64,000 nucleotides of DNA from Lactobacillus johnsonii. Its GTDB lineage: Bacteria; Bacillota; Bacilli; Lactobacillales; Lactobacillaceae. A program made the translations under genes and the position numbers. Positions 35,044-43,206 of this stretch are shown in pieces (position 1 is the stretch's first letter; the number at the start of each line of letters is the position of its first letter). The DNA lies in NCBI RefSeq assembly GCF_013487865.1, contig NZ_CP047409.1, positions 558,001-622,000 of the forward strand. The letters are read 5' to 3'. Under the pieces are notes generated by a model. The model was not told the origin of the DNA, ran no database searches, and worked only from the letters and a program-made list of their open reading frames with translations.

Positions 35044-36693
35044 TTAACTTTCATCAGTTGAAAGCTCGTTGTTTTCATCTGCTTTAACAATGTCGTCGGA
35101 AACTTGCTCATCTGGCTTATAAGGACGATTAATTGGCATACCCATTGGGTTTTGATCTTTAGACATAACAGTTGTTGGGACATTTGATAAAGCCTTTCCA
35201 GGTTTCTTAAGTCCTTCAATTTCCCAAGTGAATGGGGCAAACTTGTTATTTGGATTTACCCAATCAGGATGCTTCTTAGAAAGTTGATATAAAACAAAAC
35301 AAACTATCAAAACAACAGCAACTAAGGCCAAAATAACAGAAACATAAACTATTGGTGAACCAACTTCTGCTTTAACTTGTGCTGGTGGATAGATAGCAAG
35401 AACAATTCCGAAAACAGATGAAATTATACCTACTCCTCCAACAAGCCAAGCTCCAAATTTACCACCTGGTACTTTAAATGAACGAGGACGGTTAGGTTGG
35501 TCATAACGTAAACGTAGGAAAGCAGTAAACATTAAAATGTAGTAAAACATATATAAGACAGTAATTGTTTGAGTTAATAAGATAACAAATCCTTCAACAT
35601 TAGGAATCAATTTTACTAAGTAAGCAACAACCGTCATTCCTGCAATTTGCGTATACATTAAGTGTGCCGGCATATTGTGTTTATTGTTCTTTTGGAACCA
35701 ATTTGGCAAGAAACCACTTCCTCCGACTTGACCTAACATAAATGATGGACCCGCCATATTAGTTACAACCATAGCAATTGTGTTGAAAAGTAGAGCCCAA
35801 ACAAGAACCATGTACAACCAAGGCATTCCAATTGTTGATCCTAAAATCCTGAATACAGAGTAGAGAGTGTATAAAACATTAATTTGTTTTTCAGGAATAA
35901 TCATAGCAATGATTACAGTACCAACAACAAAGATTAAGAAAGCAAGAATAATTGAAATAAACATTGCTTTTGTGAAATCTTTTTCAGGATGTTTTAGTTG
36001 CTTAATATGGGCTGCATTAGTATCAATACCTGTGTATGAGAAGAATACACCAGCAGCTAGAGCTAACGTACTCATACCATTCCACTTAGGAATCAATCCT
36101 TTAGGTGTCATCGGAATAACAGGTTGATGCCCTTGAGCTACCCAAACAATAGCTAAAATAATCATGACTGCTAAAGGAATTAAGCTTCCGATAATGACAC
36201 CGTATTTCGCGATGTTAGAGAAGGCCTTAACCCCCTTAGTAGCTAAATAAGTAAGGACCCAATATAAGATGATCCAACCTGTCATAATCAGCAATTCATG
36301 TTGTGGTGCTTGAGCGAATTTTACAGCGGCATCATAGTTTGGTGTATAAAACATGATGGTTGCTGTAAAGCTTGGCATCCCCATCCCAAAGTTCAAAATT
36401 AATTGGAACCACAGGATAAGTAAACAGGTTAGTCCCCAGCCTTTACCTAAACCTTCACCAACCCAGCGGAAAATTCCTCCGCGGTTACTCCAACCAGAAG
36501 CTAATTCAGCCGCAACTAGAGCAGTTGGGATGAAGAAACAAATAGCTCCGATTGCAAAGTACGTTACTGATGCAAGTCCATAGAATGATTGCTGAACATC
36601 ATTTACTAGTCCAGCAACTATGGAAACATTCATCATTGTTAGGGCAAGGACAGATATATAGGTCTTTTTCTGTTGAGTTTTATTGTCTTCCAT
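35044..36693 (-). CDS. GadC-like amino acid antiporter (APC superfamily, AGT group)
   Basis: The 549-aa protein has about 12 hydrophobic helices and resembles glutamate/GABA antiporter GadC: VAAELASGWSNRGGIFRWV in the helix 2 region, YTGIDTNAAHIKQLKHPEKDF in the middle, MIIPEKQINVLYTLY, and PGGKFGAWLVGGVG followed by a long hydrophilic C-terminal tail. GadC-type tails plug the channel at neutral pH. I take the ATG at 36693, since a GTG at 36705 overlaps the ribosome site. It is the first gene of a three-gene operon with C1 and C69 peptidases. The exchanged amino acid is not known, and no glutamate decarboxylase is nearby. Confidence 0.85.
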   Translation of the reverse strand: MEDNKTQQKKTYISVLALTMMNVSIVAGLVNDVQQSFYGLASVTYFAIGAICFFIPTALVAAELASGWSNRGGIFRWVGEGLGKGWGLTCLLILWFQLILNFGMGMPSFTATIMFYTPNYDAAVKFAQAPQHELLIMTGWIILYWVLTYLATKGVKAFSNIAKYGVIIGSLIPLAVMIILAIVWVAQGHQPVIPMTPKGLIPKWNGMSTLALAAGVFFSYTGIDTNAAHIKQLKHPEKDFTKAMFISIILAFLIFVVGTVIIAMIIPEKQINVLYTLYSVFRILGSTIGMPWLYMVLVWALLFNTIAMVVTNMAGPSFMLGQVGGSGFLPNWFQKNNKHNMPAHLMYTQIAGMTVVAYLVKLIPNVEGFVILLTQTITVLYMFYYILMFTAFLRLRYDQPNRPRSFKVPGGKFGAWLVGGVGIISSVFGIVLAIYPPAQVKAEVGSPIVYVSVILALVAVVLIVCFVLYQLSKKHPDWVNPNNKFAPFTWEIEGLKKPGKALSNVPTTVMSKDQNPMGMPINRPYKPDEQVSDDIVKADENNELSTDES

Positions 36694-36720
36694 GAAAATA
36701 CCCACTCCTTCTAAAAAGGC

Positions 36721-37201
36721 AAAAGAAACTAACTAAAAAGATGGTTGGCTTGTGAATCTCTTTTATTAGCAACATTTGTTATTGATAAAAAAGATTGCTC
36801 GTAAAAGATAGTAGTTCACATGAGTTTTCATCAAAATAGAAAGTTAATAAAACAAATAGATATTTATATAACGACTTGCAAGTTAAAATAATAATTATCT
36901 ATTCGTCTCTTAGAATAGGAGTTAAAAATAAAAAAAGCAAATAAAAAACAATCGTAATAAATGGGCTTTATTTACAAAAAAACACTATATTAACTAATTT
37001 TTAATAAAATAACTAAAAAGAAGACTGATAAAATAATAAATCGATAAAATGTTTAAAAAATATATTCTTTTAGGAATAATTATTATTTTGTAAGTAAATG
37101 AATTATTTTTTGGATTCGGTTTCTTTTATTTGCTTTTAAAAAGGATAATCGTTATGGTTGAGATGAGAGTTAATGTTTTAGAAATATAAATGAACAGTTT
37201 C
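36721..37201. other. AT-rich intergenic region between divergent permeases
   Basis: About 480 bases with very high AT content. It must carry promoters for the leftward peptidase operon and the rightward permease. I see no open frame with a ribosome site, no tRNA, no T-box motif and no clear operator. Short A/T-rich near-repeats are present but not convincing. Confidence 0.5.
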
Positions 37202-37217
37202 AAAGGTGGTAAGTACT

Positions 37218-38591
37218 ATGGTTAAAAAAAATGTTCCTAAAAAGTTAACTTTTATGTCAATCTACTTTTTAGGAATTAACGGAATTATTGGATCTGGAGC
37301 GTTTTTGCTTCCACAATCTATTTATAAAGACATGAATTTGCTCAGTGTAATTGTTTTACTATCTGCTGCCTTGACAGTGGGGTTGATTGCTTTATGTTAT
37401 GCAGATTTAGCTAGTCGTTTTACAGGATCAGGGGCTGCTTGGTTATATTCTTATAATGCTTTTGGTCGATTTGCGGGGTATGAATTAGGTGTATTTACCT
37501 GGTTTTTAGGTTGCTGTACGTATGCTGCTGAAGTGGTAGCATTTTTGACAACGCTTAAAAGTTTTGTACCAGCTTTTAAACAGAGTTCGATCTATTTTGC
37601 AGTTGGGATAGGTTTAATCTTATTATTCTCAATTATTAATTTCTTTGGTCGTGCATTAGTTAAGGTAATTGATAATACTTCTTCGATTGCAAAATTATCA
37701 ACTATTATTTTATTTATTATTGTTGGTATGTTTTTCATGCATATTGCAAACTTCCATCCCGTAATGCCAGCAGCCGCCGGTAAGGGTGTTGGTCCTTTCT
37801 TCCATCATTTTGGTGCAGCATTTAGTGTTGTATTTTATTTATTTAGTGGATTCTCATTTATTCCAATAGCTGCTTCACAAATGAAAAATCCTGCGAAGAA
37901 TATTCCACGAGCTTTAGTTGCAGTTATGGTTAGTGTAAGTATTCTTTATACTTTAATGCTATTAATTGCGATTGGTATTTTGGGTCATAAAATGTCTTGG
38001 TACACAATTCCAATTGCAAATGCCTTTAAAGCTGCTGTTGGTGAATGGGGTTATGTGATCATCATTATTGGAGTTTTGTTAAGTATTTTCGGTGTGGCGT
38101 TTACTTGCTCATTTAATACGCCTGCTTTGATTGCTTCCTTAGCTCTAGAACACCAGTTATTACCAAATTGGGTAGGAAAAAAGAACAAATTTGATGCTCC
38201 ATGGGTTGGTATTATTTTGACAGCTGCTGTAACCTTACTTTTAATTACTCAATCATACTTATTCTTAGTTGGATGTATTGTTTTAGCTTCATTTGTTCAA
38301 TATGTACCATCTATTTTTGCGGTTATTAAATTTAAGCATACTGGCCAATATCCAAACCATGGCTTCAAGCTTCCAGGTGGCTACACAATTCCAATTTTAG
38401 CTTTATTAGTAGCTTGCTATTTAATCTTTAACTTTACTTTGGAAACTATTTTACTCTCAATAGTTGTAGCTGCTGTAACAGCTGTTTTATACTTGTTCTT
38501 AGGAAAGAAGAGATTAGCTAAGATGGGCGGAATTCCAACTGCAGTTAGGGAGCAGAAGAATCATCCAAATATTACTAAAAAACAAAATTAA
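37218..38591 (+). CDS. APC-family amino acid permease
   Basis: The 457-aa membrane protein has about 12 helices, with the APC helix-1 motif GINGIIGSGAFLLPQ and the helix-6 region FYLFSGFSFIPIAASQMKNP. The start is the ATG at 37218, with AAAGGTGG ending 8 bases upstream. A PGGY segment near residue 390 and a short basic C-terminus are normal for the family. The substrate cannot be assigned; it differs from the GadC-like, APA-like and large 549-aa permeases nearby. It lies alone, divergent from the peptidase operon. Confidence 0.88.
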   Translation: MVKKNVPKKLTFMSIYFLGINGIIGSGAFLLPQSIYKDMNLLSVIVLLSAALTVGLIALCYADLASRFTGSGAAWLYSYNAFGRFAGYELGVFTWFLGCCTYAAEVVAFLTTLKSFVPAFKQSSIYFAVGIGLILLFSIINFFGRALVKVIDNTSSIAKLSTIILFIIVGMFFMHIANFHPVMPAAAGKGVGPFFHHFGAAFSVVFYLFSGFSFIPIAASQMKNPAKNIPRALVAVMVSVSILYTLMLLIAIGILGHKMSWYTIPIANAFKAAVGEWGYVIIIIGVLLSIFGVAFTCSFNTPALIASLALEHQLLPNWVGKKNKFDAPWVGIILTAAVTLLLITQSYLFLVGCIVLASFVQYVPSIFAVIKFKHTGQYPNHGFKLPGGYTIPILALLVACYLIFNFTLETILLSIVVAAVTAVLYLFLGKKRLAKMGGIPTAVREQKNHPNITKKQN

Positions 38592-38700
38592 CTAATAAAT
38601 TTTTTGAAGTATATTCCAATTTGAACTAAATTTTATGTTGAAATAGGGTATGCTTCATTTTTTGTATGTTTTTATAAGTTTAAAGTATATTTGAAAGTAG

Positions 38701-38742
38701 AAAAAATGTCTGGAAATTATATTAGATTTCCAGACATTTTTT
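38701..38742 (+). terminator. Rho-independent terminator
   Basis: AAAAAATGTCTGGAAAT pairs with ATTTCCAGACATTTTTT about 110 bases after the permease gene. Confidence 0.88.
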
Positions 38743-38762
38743 GTTTGTAGCGAAATTATGGA

Positions 38763-38858
38763 TTAATTATTAAAAAATTTACGATAAATAATATTTACAT
38801 GATTTTCTTTAAGAGCATATAAAATATGTCTATCTTCTACTGGCATATCTGTAACAAC
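38763..38858 (-). pseudogene. Possible remnant of a minus-strand gene
   Basis: A 31-codon open stretch reads VTDMPVEDRHILYALKENHV and on to KFFNN before a stop. It looks protein-like but has no ribosome site or start, and I cannot place it in a family. It is probably the 3' end of a deleted gene. Confidence 0.3.
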
Positions 38859-38932
38859 TTAGTCGAGACAATCAAGACTGCAAAGTTATGATGATTTGAA
38901 AATTTAGTATGATTCAAGAGGAGTGATCACAT

Positions 38933-39010
38933 ATGTTTATTACGCAAAGCGAAGAGATTTTTTATAATTAATTTGTAGAATTTATTCGAAAAAAGCATAT
39001 TCCAATATAA
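38933..39010 (+). pseudogene. Possible gene start interrupted by stop codons
   Basis: An ATG with a very good ribosome site (AGAGGAG, 9 bases upstream) begins MFITQSEEIFYN, then TAA; the same frame continues FVEFIRKKHIPI to a second TAA inside the terminator stem. The strong ribosome site without a sensible product suggests the 5' remnant of a lost gene, or a tiny peptide. Confidence 0.3.
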
Positions 39011-39028
39011 AATCAGAATATGCTTTTT
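38989..39028. terminator. Rho-independent terminator, used by the leftward permease
   Basis: AAAAAAGCATATTC pairs with GAATATGCTTTTT across a 13-base loop, 25 bases beyond the stop of the minus-strand permease gene. Confidence 0.85.
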
Positions 39029-39052
39029 CACGATAATTAATAAAGTTAATTG

Positions 39053-40702
39053 TTAATCTTCTTCAGCCTTAAAACCGTTGGCTAGGTTAGGTTTTCTTCT
39101 ACCAATTAGCCAAACAATCAGCAGACTAAGTATACCTTCAACAGCAATGTAGATTCCACGTCCAGATAAGTGTTTTAATCCTCCTAGGTAAATTCCGAAG
39201 ATAATTGAGCCCATAATGATTGCAATCATTGAAATCCATTGAACCTTATCAAAAGCAATACCATATTCAATTTCTCGGTGTCTGATTCCAGGCAAAATTG
39301 CTCCTAAACCAATCAAGACGATTACAGCAACAATATTAATAATTAATTCATACCACCAAATATTGCTTCCTTCCGGTACATCTTGTGGCGTGATTCCCAT
39401 AATCGTGGCTATAGCAGTAACAAGAAGGAGAGTTAGCCCAACAGCATAGGCAATTTTGTCGTTTTTAATAAAGACATATTTTGAAGGAAACTTTTTCGAA
39501 TCTTTTCTAATCCGCATAAATGAGTAGAAGATCCAGCAGGTAACACCTGGTGAAACAATTGCGTTTAAGTTAAGTAACCAGTTAAAAATATCGTTCATGT
39601 TAGGTAAAAAGATACCTAAAATCATAATGAATGATGACAAAGCTACAGTTAATATATACCCGTTAATTGGCAAACCATTCTTATCCTTTTTTCTAAGGAA
39701 CTTAGGCATATAGCGACTACCAGTATCAGAAATTAACATTCTAGTCATTGCATCAAGTAAAACTGCTAGCAATGCACAGTTAAAGAAGAAAGATGTCCAA
39801 GCCCAGAAGTAGAGAAGAAAATTGCCCCAACCATATTGGTGGCCAATCATCTTAAAGGCATAGTAAGCACCGTTCATTTTTAAGTCGTTAGGCAAGTGGT
39901 TTGCGTTAAAGTAAATTCCTAAGGCAAATGATCCAAATATTGTTAAGAATGCTGTCATTGCTGCTAAAGCAATCATCGCTTTAGGAAAGTCATATTGTGG
40001 CTTCTTCATTTTAGTTACATAAGGCGCAACTAATTCGGCACCATTCATTGCATAGATTAGCATTGCAATTGTTGAGAAGTAGCGCCAGTCAAATTTAGGA
40101 AAGATATCTCTCCAAGTGAAATTGGTGGTGGCCATATGGCCATCTGATTTTGCCAAACCTACAAAGGCAAGGACAACAAAAAGAATAGTCATAATAACCA
40201 TTAGTCCACCACCAATGGTTGACAAGAACTCCATTGAATTTGAAAAATGGTGTTCAACAATGATGAAGACAATAAAAGTTACAAAGGTTAGGAGGGCAAA
40301 CAAAGAGTTGGGAATTTGATCCTGAAACTTTTCTGATCCAGTAAGAGCCCAACCTAAGTCAACAATAACTTCATTAGCTGAATCAACAGCATAAGGAATT
40401 GAAGCTGCCCAATAAGTCCAAGCAGTGAAATATCCCAAGAATTCGCCATCAGTTCCGCGTACCCATGAAGAAAGTCCTCCGCCTTCTTTATTAAAGACTG
40501 AACCTAATTGTCCAACCATTAAAGAGTAAGGAATAACATAAAATAAAACCATTACGATCCATGAGAATATGACCGCCATTCCTTGGTTTTGGAAATTGTA
40601 CATTATGTCATCTAAACCGATAACAGTACAGAGTGCCATCAAAAATAAAGTTTGCCAAGAAATAAATTTCTTGGCAGGGTTTAAATCTTTTGATTCATCC
40701 AC
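39053..40702 (-). CDS. Large APC-family amino acid permease
   Basis: The 549-aa membrane protein has 12 or more hydrophobic segments. Family-like segments are TVIGLDDIMYNFQNQGM in helix 1, NKEGGGLSSWVRGTDGEFLGYF in the helix 2-3 region, and MNGAELVAPYVTKMKKPQYDFPKA in helix 6. The acidic residues in helix 1 and the GGGLSSWV motif resemble amino acid/amine antiporters, but I cannot name the substrate. The start is GTG with AAAAGGA about 12 bases upstream. It is a single gene between two terminators. Confidence 0.85.
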   Translation of the reverse strand: MDESKDLNPAKKFISWQTLFLMALCTVIGLDDIMYNFQNQGMAVIFSWIVMVLFYVIPYSLMVGQLGSVFNKEGGGLSSWVRGTDGEFLGYFTAWTYWAASIPYAVDSANEVIVDLGWALTGSEKFQDQIPNSLFALLTFVTFIVFIIVEHHFSNSMEFLSTIGGGLMVIMTILFVVLAFVGLAKSDGHMATTNFTWRDIFPKFDWRYFSTIAMLIYAMNGAELVAPYVTKMKKPQYDFPKAMIALAAMTAFLTIFGSFALGIYFNANHLPNDLKMNGAYYAFKMIGHQYGWGNFLLYFWAWTSFFFNCALLAVLLDAMTRMLISDTGSRYMPKFLRKKDKNGLPINGYILTVALSSFIMILGIFLPNMNDIFNWLLNLNAIVSPGVTCWIFYSFMRIRKDSKKFPSKYVFIKNDKIAYAVGLTLLLVTAIATIMGITPQDVPEGSNIWWYELIINIVAVIVLIGLGAILPGIRHREIEYGIAFDKVQWISMIAIIMGSIIFGIYLGGLKHLSGRGIYIAVEGILSLLIVWLIGRRKPNLANGFKAEED

Positions 40703-40872
40703 GTTTAAATTTTCATCCTTTTCTACTAGTAAAATTGTATACAGCGATTTTACTAGAAAAGACTAGGCGATTTATTCTTAAATTTTATATTCATAAATTA
40801 CTATTTTTCCTCTTAGTATTAATATCCTTAACTATTTTAATAATTATGAAGGTGTAAGACCAGGAAAAATAT

Positions 40873-40910
40873 AAAAAAATAGCGTTTCTCAATTTGGAGA
40901 GACGCTATTT
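40873..40910 (-). terminator. Terminator of the MarR-MFS operon
   Basis: AAATAGCGTTTCTC pairs with GAGAGACGCTATTT; on the minus strand it follows the MFS stop by 5 bases and ends in a T run. Confidence 0.9.
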
Positions 40911-40914
40911 AAAA

Positions 40915-42126
40915 TTATTTTGCAAGATTTCTAACGACATTCAAATTAAACAAAATCAAATTCAAGACCACAATACCTGCTGTGACAATAAATACCATGT
41001 TGTAGCTTGAAATACCGGCAATAAAGGAACCTAAAAGAGGCCCAACTATATTTCCAATATACATTGCACTCTGATTCCATGAAAAAATTCTTCCTGTTAC
41101 AGCAGCTGGTGAATTCTTAGTTAATAAAGTTTGAACTTGTGGGAAGAGACAAGCATCGGTAAAGCCTACTAAAAATCGTAAGATACCGAGTTGAGTTGTG
41201 TTGTGAACAAAAGCGGTTAAGAAGAAAAGAATTGTTGCTCCAATAAAACCACCGATAATAATTTTATGGGTTCCAATTTTATCTCCTAAGGCTCCAAAAC
41301 GAGAAGCAGCCAAAAACGTTGCAATTCCTGGTAATGCTGCAATAACTCCAGAAACGAAAACAACATCTCCGTGTCCATTCATTAATTGCTTAACATACAG
41401 TGAGACAATTGGATTAATTGAGTTATTAGCTGCTTGAATAATTAAAGTGGTTAGTAAAAGTCCAAAAATTAGAGCAGGAGAGCGGAGAGTTGCGATAACA
41501 CCACTGGCCTTATCTAATTTCTTTTCAGTAATAGGTTTAAAACCTTCTTCATGAACAAAGAATAGTGAAAGAAGGAAGGAGATTAACAATAAACCGCCTG
41601 TGATAAAGAAAGTAACTCGGTAGCTAAATGTAGAAGCTAGCGCACCTCCTAAAAATGGTCCCAGTAAGTTGCCGGCAGTGAAAGAAGAAGCCATTGTTCC
41701 TAAAGCCTGACCAGATTTTTCTTTTGGAGTTTCTGTAGCAATTAAGGCATTTGAGTTTGAAACAAACCCAGCAAATACTCCTTGCAACATCCTTAGGAAG
41801 AACAATTGCCAGACATTAGTCACTAATCCCATGCTTCCAAGAACAATTGCCATTCCTAAAGAAGCCCTGAGAATCATTAGTTTTCTGCCTTTTTTATCAG
41901 CTAATTTTCCCCACCAAGGAGAAATAATGGCTGAAACAAAGTATACGCCTGAGAAAATAAATCCAGACCAAAAATTTAATTGTTGGTGAGTAAAATGACC
42001 CAAGGTATCAATGTAGAGAGGTAGAAAAGGCATAATTTCGGAAAAAGCAATTCCAGCAATAAAAACTGCAATTGAAAGGATATAAAGATTCTTTTTCCAA
42101 ATCGGTTTATCTGATTTTTGCATCAT
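40915..42126 (-). CDS. MFS drug exporter, DHA1 (12-TM) family
   Basis: The 403-aa protein has 12 helices. WWGKLADKKGRKLMI is the MFS loop 2-3 signature, MLQGVFAG and ALGTMASSFTAGNLLGPFLGG the helix 4-5 region including the drug-antiporter motif. Overall order resembles PmrA/YwoG-type multidrug exporters. The start is ATG 42126, directly after the stop of the upstream small ORF, whose end supplies GGGAG. It is the last gene of a three-gene operon headed by a MarR repressor, which makes inducible efflux of a toxic compound the likely role. Confidence 0.9.
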   Translation of the reverse strand: MMQKSDKPIWKKNLYILSIAVFIAGIAFSEIMPFLPLYIDTLGHFTHQQLNFWSGFIFSGVYFVSAIISPWWGKLADKKGRKLMILRASLGMAIVLGSMGLVTNVWQLFFLRMLQGVFAGFVSNSNALIATETPKEKSGQALGTMASSFTAGNLLGPFLGGALASTFSYRVTFFITGGLLLISFLLSLFFVHEEGFKPITEKKLDKASGVIATLRSPALIFGLLLTTLIIQAANNSINPIVSLYVKQLMNGHGDVVFVSGVIAALPGIATFLAASRFGALGDKIGTHKIIIGGFIGATILFFLTAFVHNTTQLGILRFLVGFTDACLFPQVQTLLTKNSPAAVTGRIFSWNQSAMYIGNIVGPLLGSFIAGISSYNMVFIVTAGIVVLNLILFNLNVVRNLAK

Positions 42127-42336
42127 CTAATCTCCCAACTTTTTAAAATCTATAGTTTTGTTTTTCAAAGATATTTTGCCTACCTTGAAGCCGTAATTTA
42201 ATAGGTCTTTTTTGTAGGTTAAAAAGGAGTGATCGATTGGTAGACCTGCAATTTTTTTGATTTGATCAAAAGATAGTTGGAAATCTGCGTCTTTATTATC
42301 TTTAATGTATTTCCACAAGGGTTTGAATTTACTCAT
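42127..42336 (-). CDS. Small conserved-type protein, 69 aa, between MarR and MFS genes
   Basis: The product is short, basic and soluble. FKPLWKYIKDNKDADFQL, then FDQIKKIAGLPID, resembles a small domain seen in stand-alone bacterial proteins in which a hydrophobic start is followed by a helical FxxIxxIxGxxLP segment. I do not recognise a function. Coding status is supported by its tight packing: 15 bases after the MarR gene, zero bases before the MFS start, with an AAAGAAAGG ribosome site. It could be a partner or sensor of the exporter. Confidence 0.7.
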   Translation of the reverse strand: MSKFKPLWKYIKDNKDADFQLSFDQIKKIAGLPIDHSFLTYKKDLLNYGFKVGKISLKNKTIDFKKLGD

Positions 42337-42351
42337 TAATCTTGCCTTTCT

Positions 42352-42762
42352 TTAAATTTGTTTTTCTAAATTAGTTGAAATTCTCTCAAGCTTTAATAAA
42401 GTTTCGGAATCAACAGTTCCAACTAATTTATTTACGTCATCAAAAGCATCGTTTACTTGATCAAGAACTTCTTTACCAGCGGGAAGCAGGAACAATTGCT
42501 TCTTTAAGCTGTTTGTAGGATCTGGTCTTCGCTCAATCATATTGCGCTTTTCTAATAATTTAACTACATTAGTAAAGCTTGCTGGTTGGTAAAAAAGATA
42601 ATCAGCTACTTCTTTTTGAATGCAACCAGAATGTTTTTGGATATATCTTAAGACATGAGCGTGTGACATTCGTAGGTTAATAGAAGCTAGTTTTTGATTG
42701 ATCAAAAGATTTTCTAATTTGCCAATATGATAAAGTAAATTTGCTAAGGGTCTTTTTCTCAT
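42352..42762 (-). CDS. MarR-family transcriptional repressor of the adjacent exporter
   Basis: The 136-aa protein has the MarR winged helix: LRYIQKHSGCIQKEVADYLF as the first helices, ASFTNVVKLLEKRNMIERR as recognition helix, and RRPDPTNSLKKQLFLLPAGK as the wing. As the first gene of an operon with an MFS exporter it probably represses that operon until a ligand binds. Two copies of a TTGTAATTAC palindrome lie just upstream (42777-42792 and 42821-42836) and are the obvious operators. GAAAGGATACCT precedes the ATG. Confidence 0.9.
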   Translation of the reverse strand: MRKRPLANLLYHIGKLENLLINQKLASINLRMSHAHVLRYIQKHSGCIQKEVADYLFYQPASFTNVVKLLEKRNMIERRPDPTNSLKKQLFLLPAGKEVLDQVNDAFDDVNKLVGTVDSETLLKLERISTNLEKQI

Positions 42763-42776
42763 AGGTATCCTTTCTA

Positions 42777-42792
42777 AGTTGTAATTACAACT
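42777..42792. promoter_or_regulatory. Proximal MarR operator
   Basis: AGTTGTAATTACAACT is a perfect 16-bp palindrome, lying between the predicted transcript start and the MarR gene. A second imperfect copy sits 44 bp further upstream. Confidence 0.75.
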
Positions 42793-42806
42793 ATCAATTT
42801 AAAATA

Positions 42807-42836
42807 AGTATAGCGCAATTAATTGTAATTACGACT
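42807..42836 (-). promoter_or_regulatory. Promoter region with distal MarR operator
   Basis: On the minus strand TATACT (42807-42812) is a plausible -10 box; the -35 area is covered by AATTGTAATTACGACT (42821-42836), which matches the proximal palindrome at 14 of 16 positions. Bound repressor at both sites would occlude the promoter. Confidence 0.6.
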
Positions 42837-42849
42837 AGTCTCTTTTTAA

Positions 42850-42970
42850 TTCAAGGAATCAATAACCTTAGAAAAATCATATTTACGATAGTGTAATGCT
42901 ACTTTTTTATCTTTGAACATTACACTATGAATATCGCTAGAAGAATAGGCTAAGTAAAGACAATGAATAA
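42850..42970 (-). pseudogene. Possible 3' remnant of a minus-strand gene
   Basis: An open stretch ends LHYRKYDFSKVIDSLN and a stop codon, preceded by YLAYSSSDIHSVMFKDKKVA. It looks like the natural C-terminus of a protein, but no start or ribosome site exists upstream. The family is not recognised. Confidence 0.3.
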
Positions 42971-42985
42971 GAAAATAAAGACACG

Positions 42986-43025
42986 AAAAAAGCAGACATT
43001 CTGGGGGATTAGAAGTCTGCTTTTT
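42986..43025. terminator. Rho-independent terminator (orphan)
   Basis: AAAAAAGCAGAC pairs with GTCTGCTTTTT over a 17-base loop. No intact gene precedes it on either strand, which supports gene loss here. Confidence 0.75.
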
Positions 43026-43206
43026 AATGTCGTATGTTATTTTGGGAGAATAAGTAAGGTGTAGAAGTTCCCTTACTTGTTAAATAGAATACCTTTCTTT
43101 TTTTAAAGAAGATTTGGTATTAGATTTAAAATTTGCAAAGAATTTCTTTAAAAAGTTTAAAGACATAAATATAATTAAAATAAAAGCGTTTGCGAGAGAA
43201 AAAATT

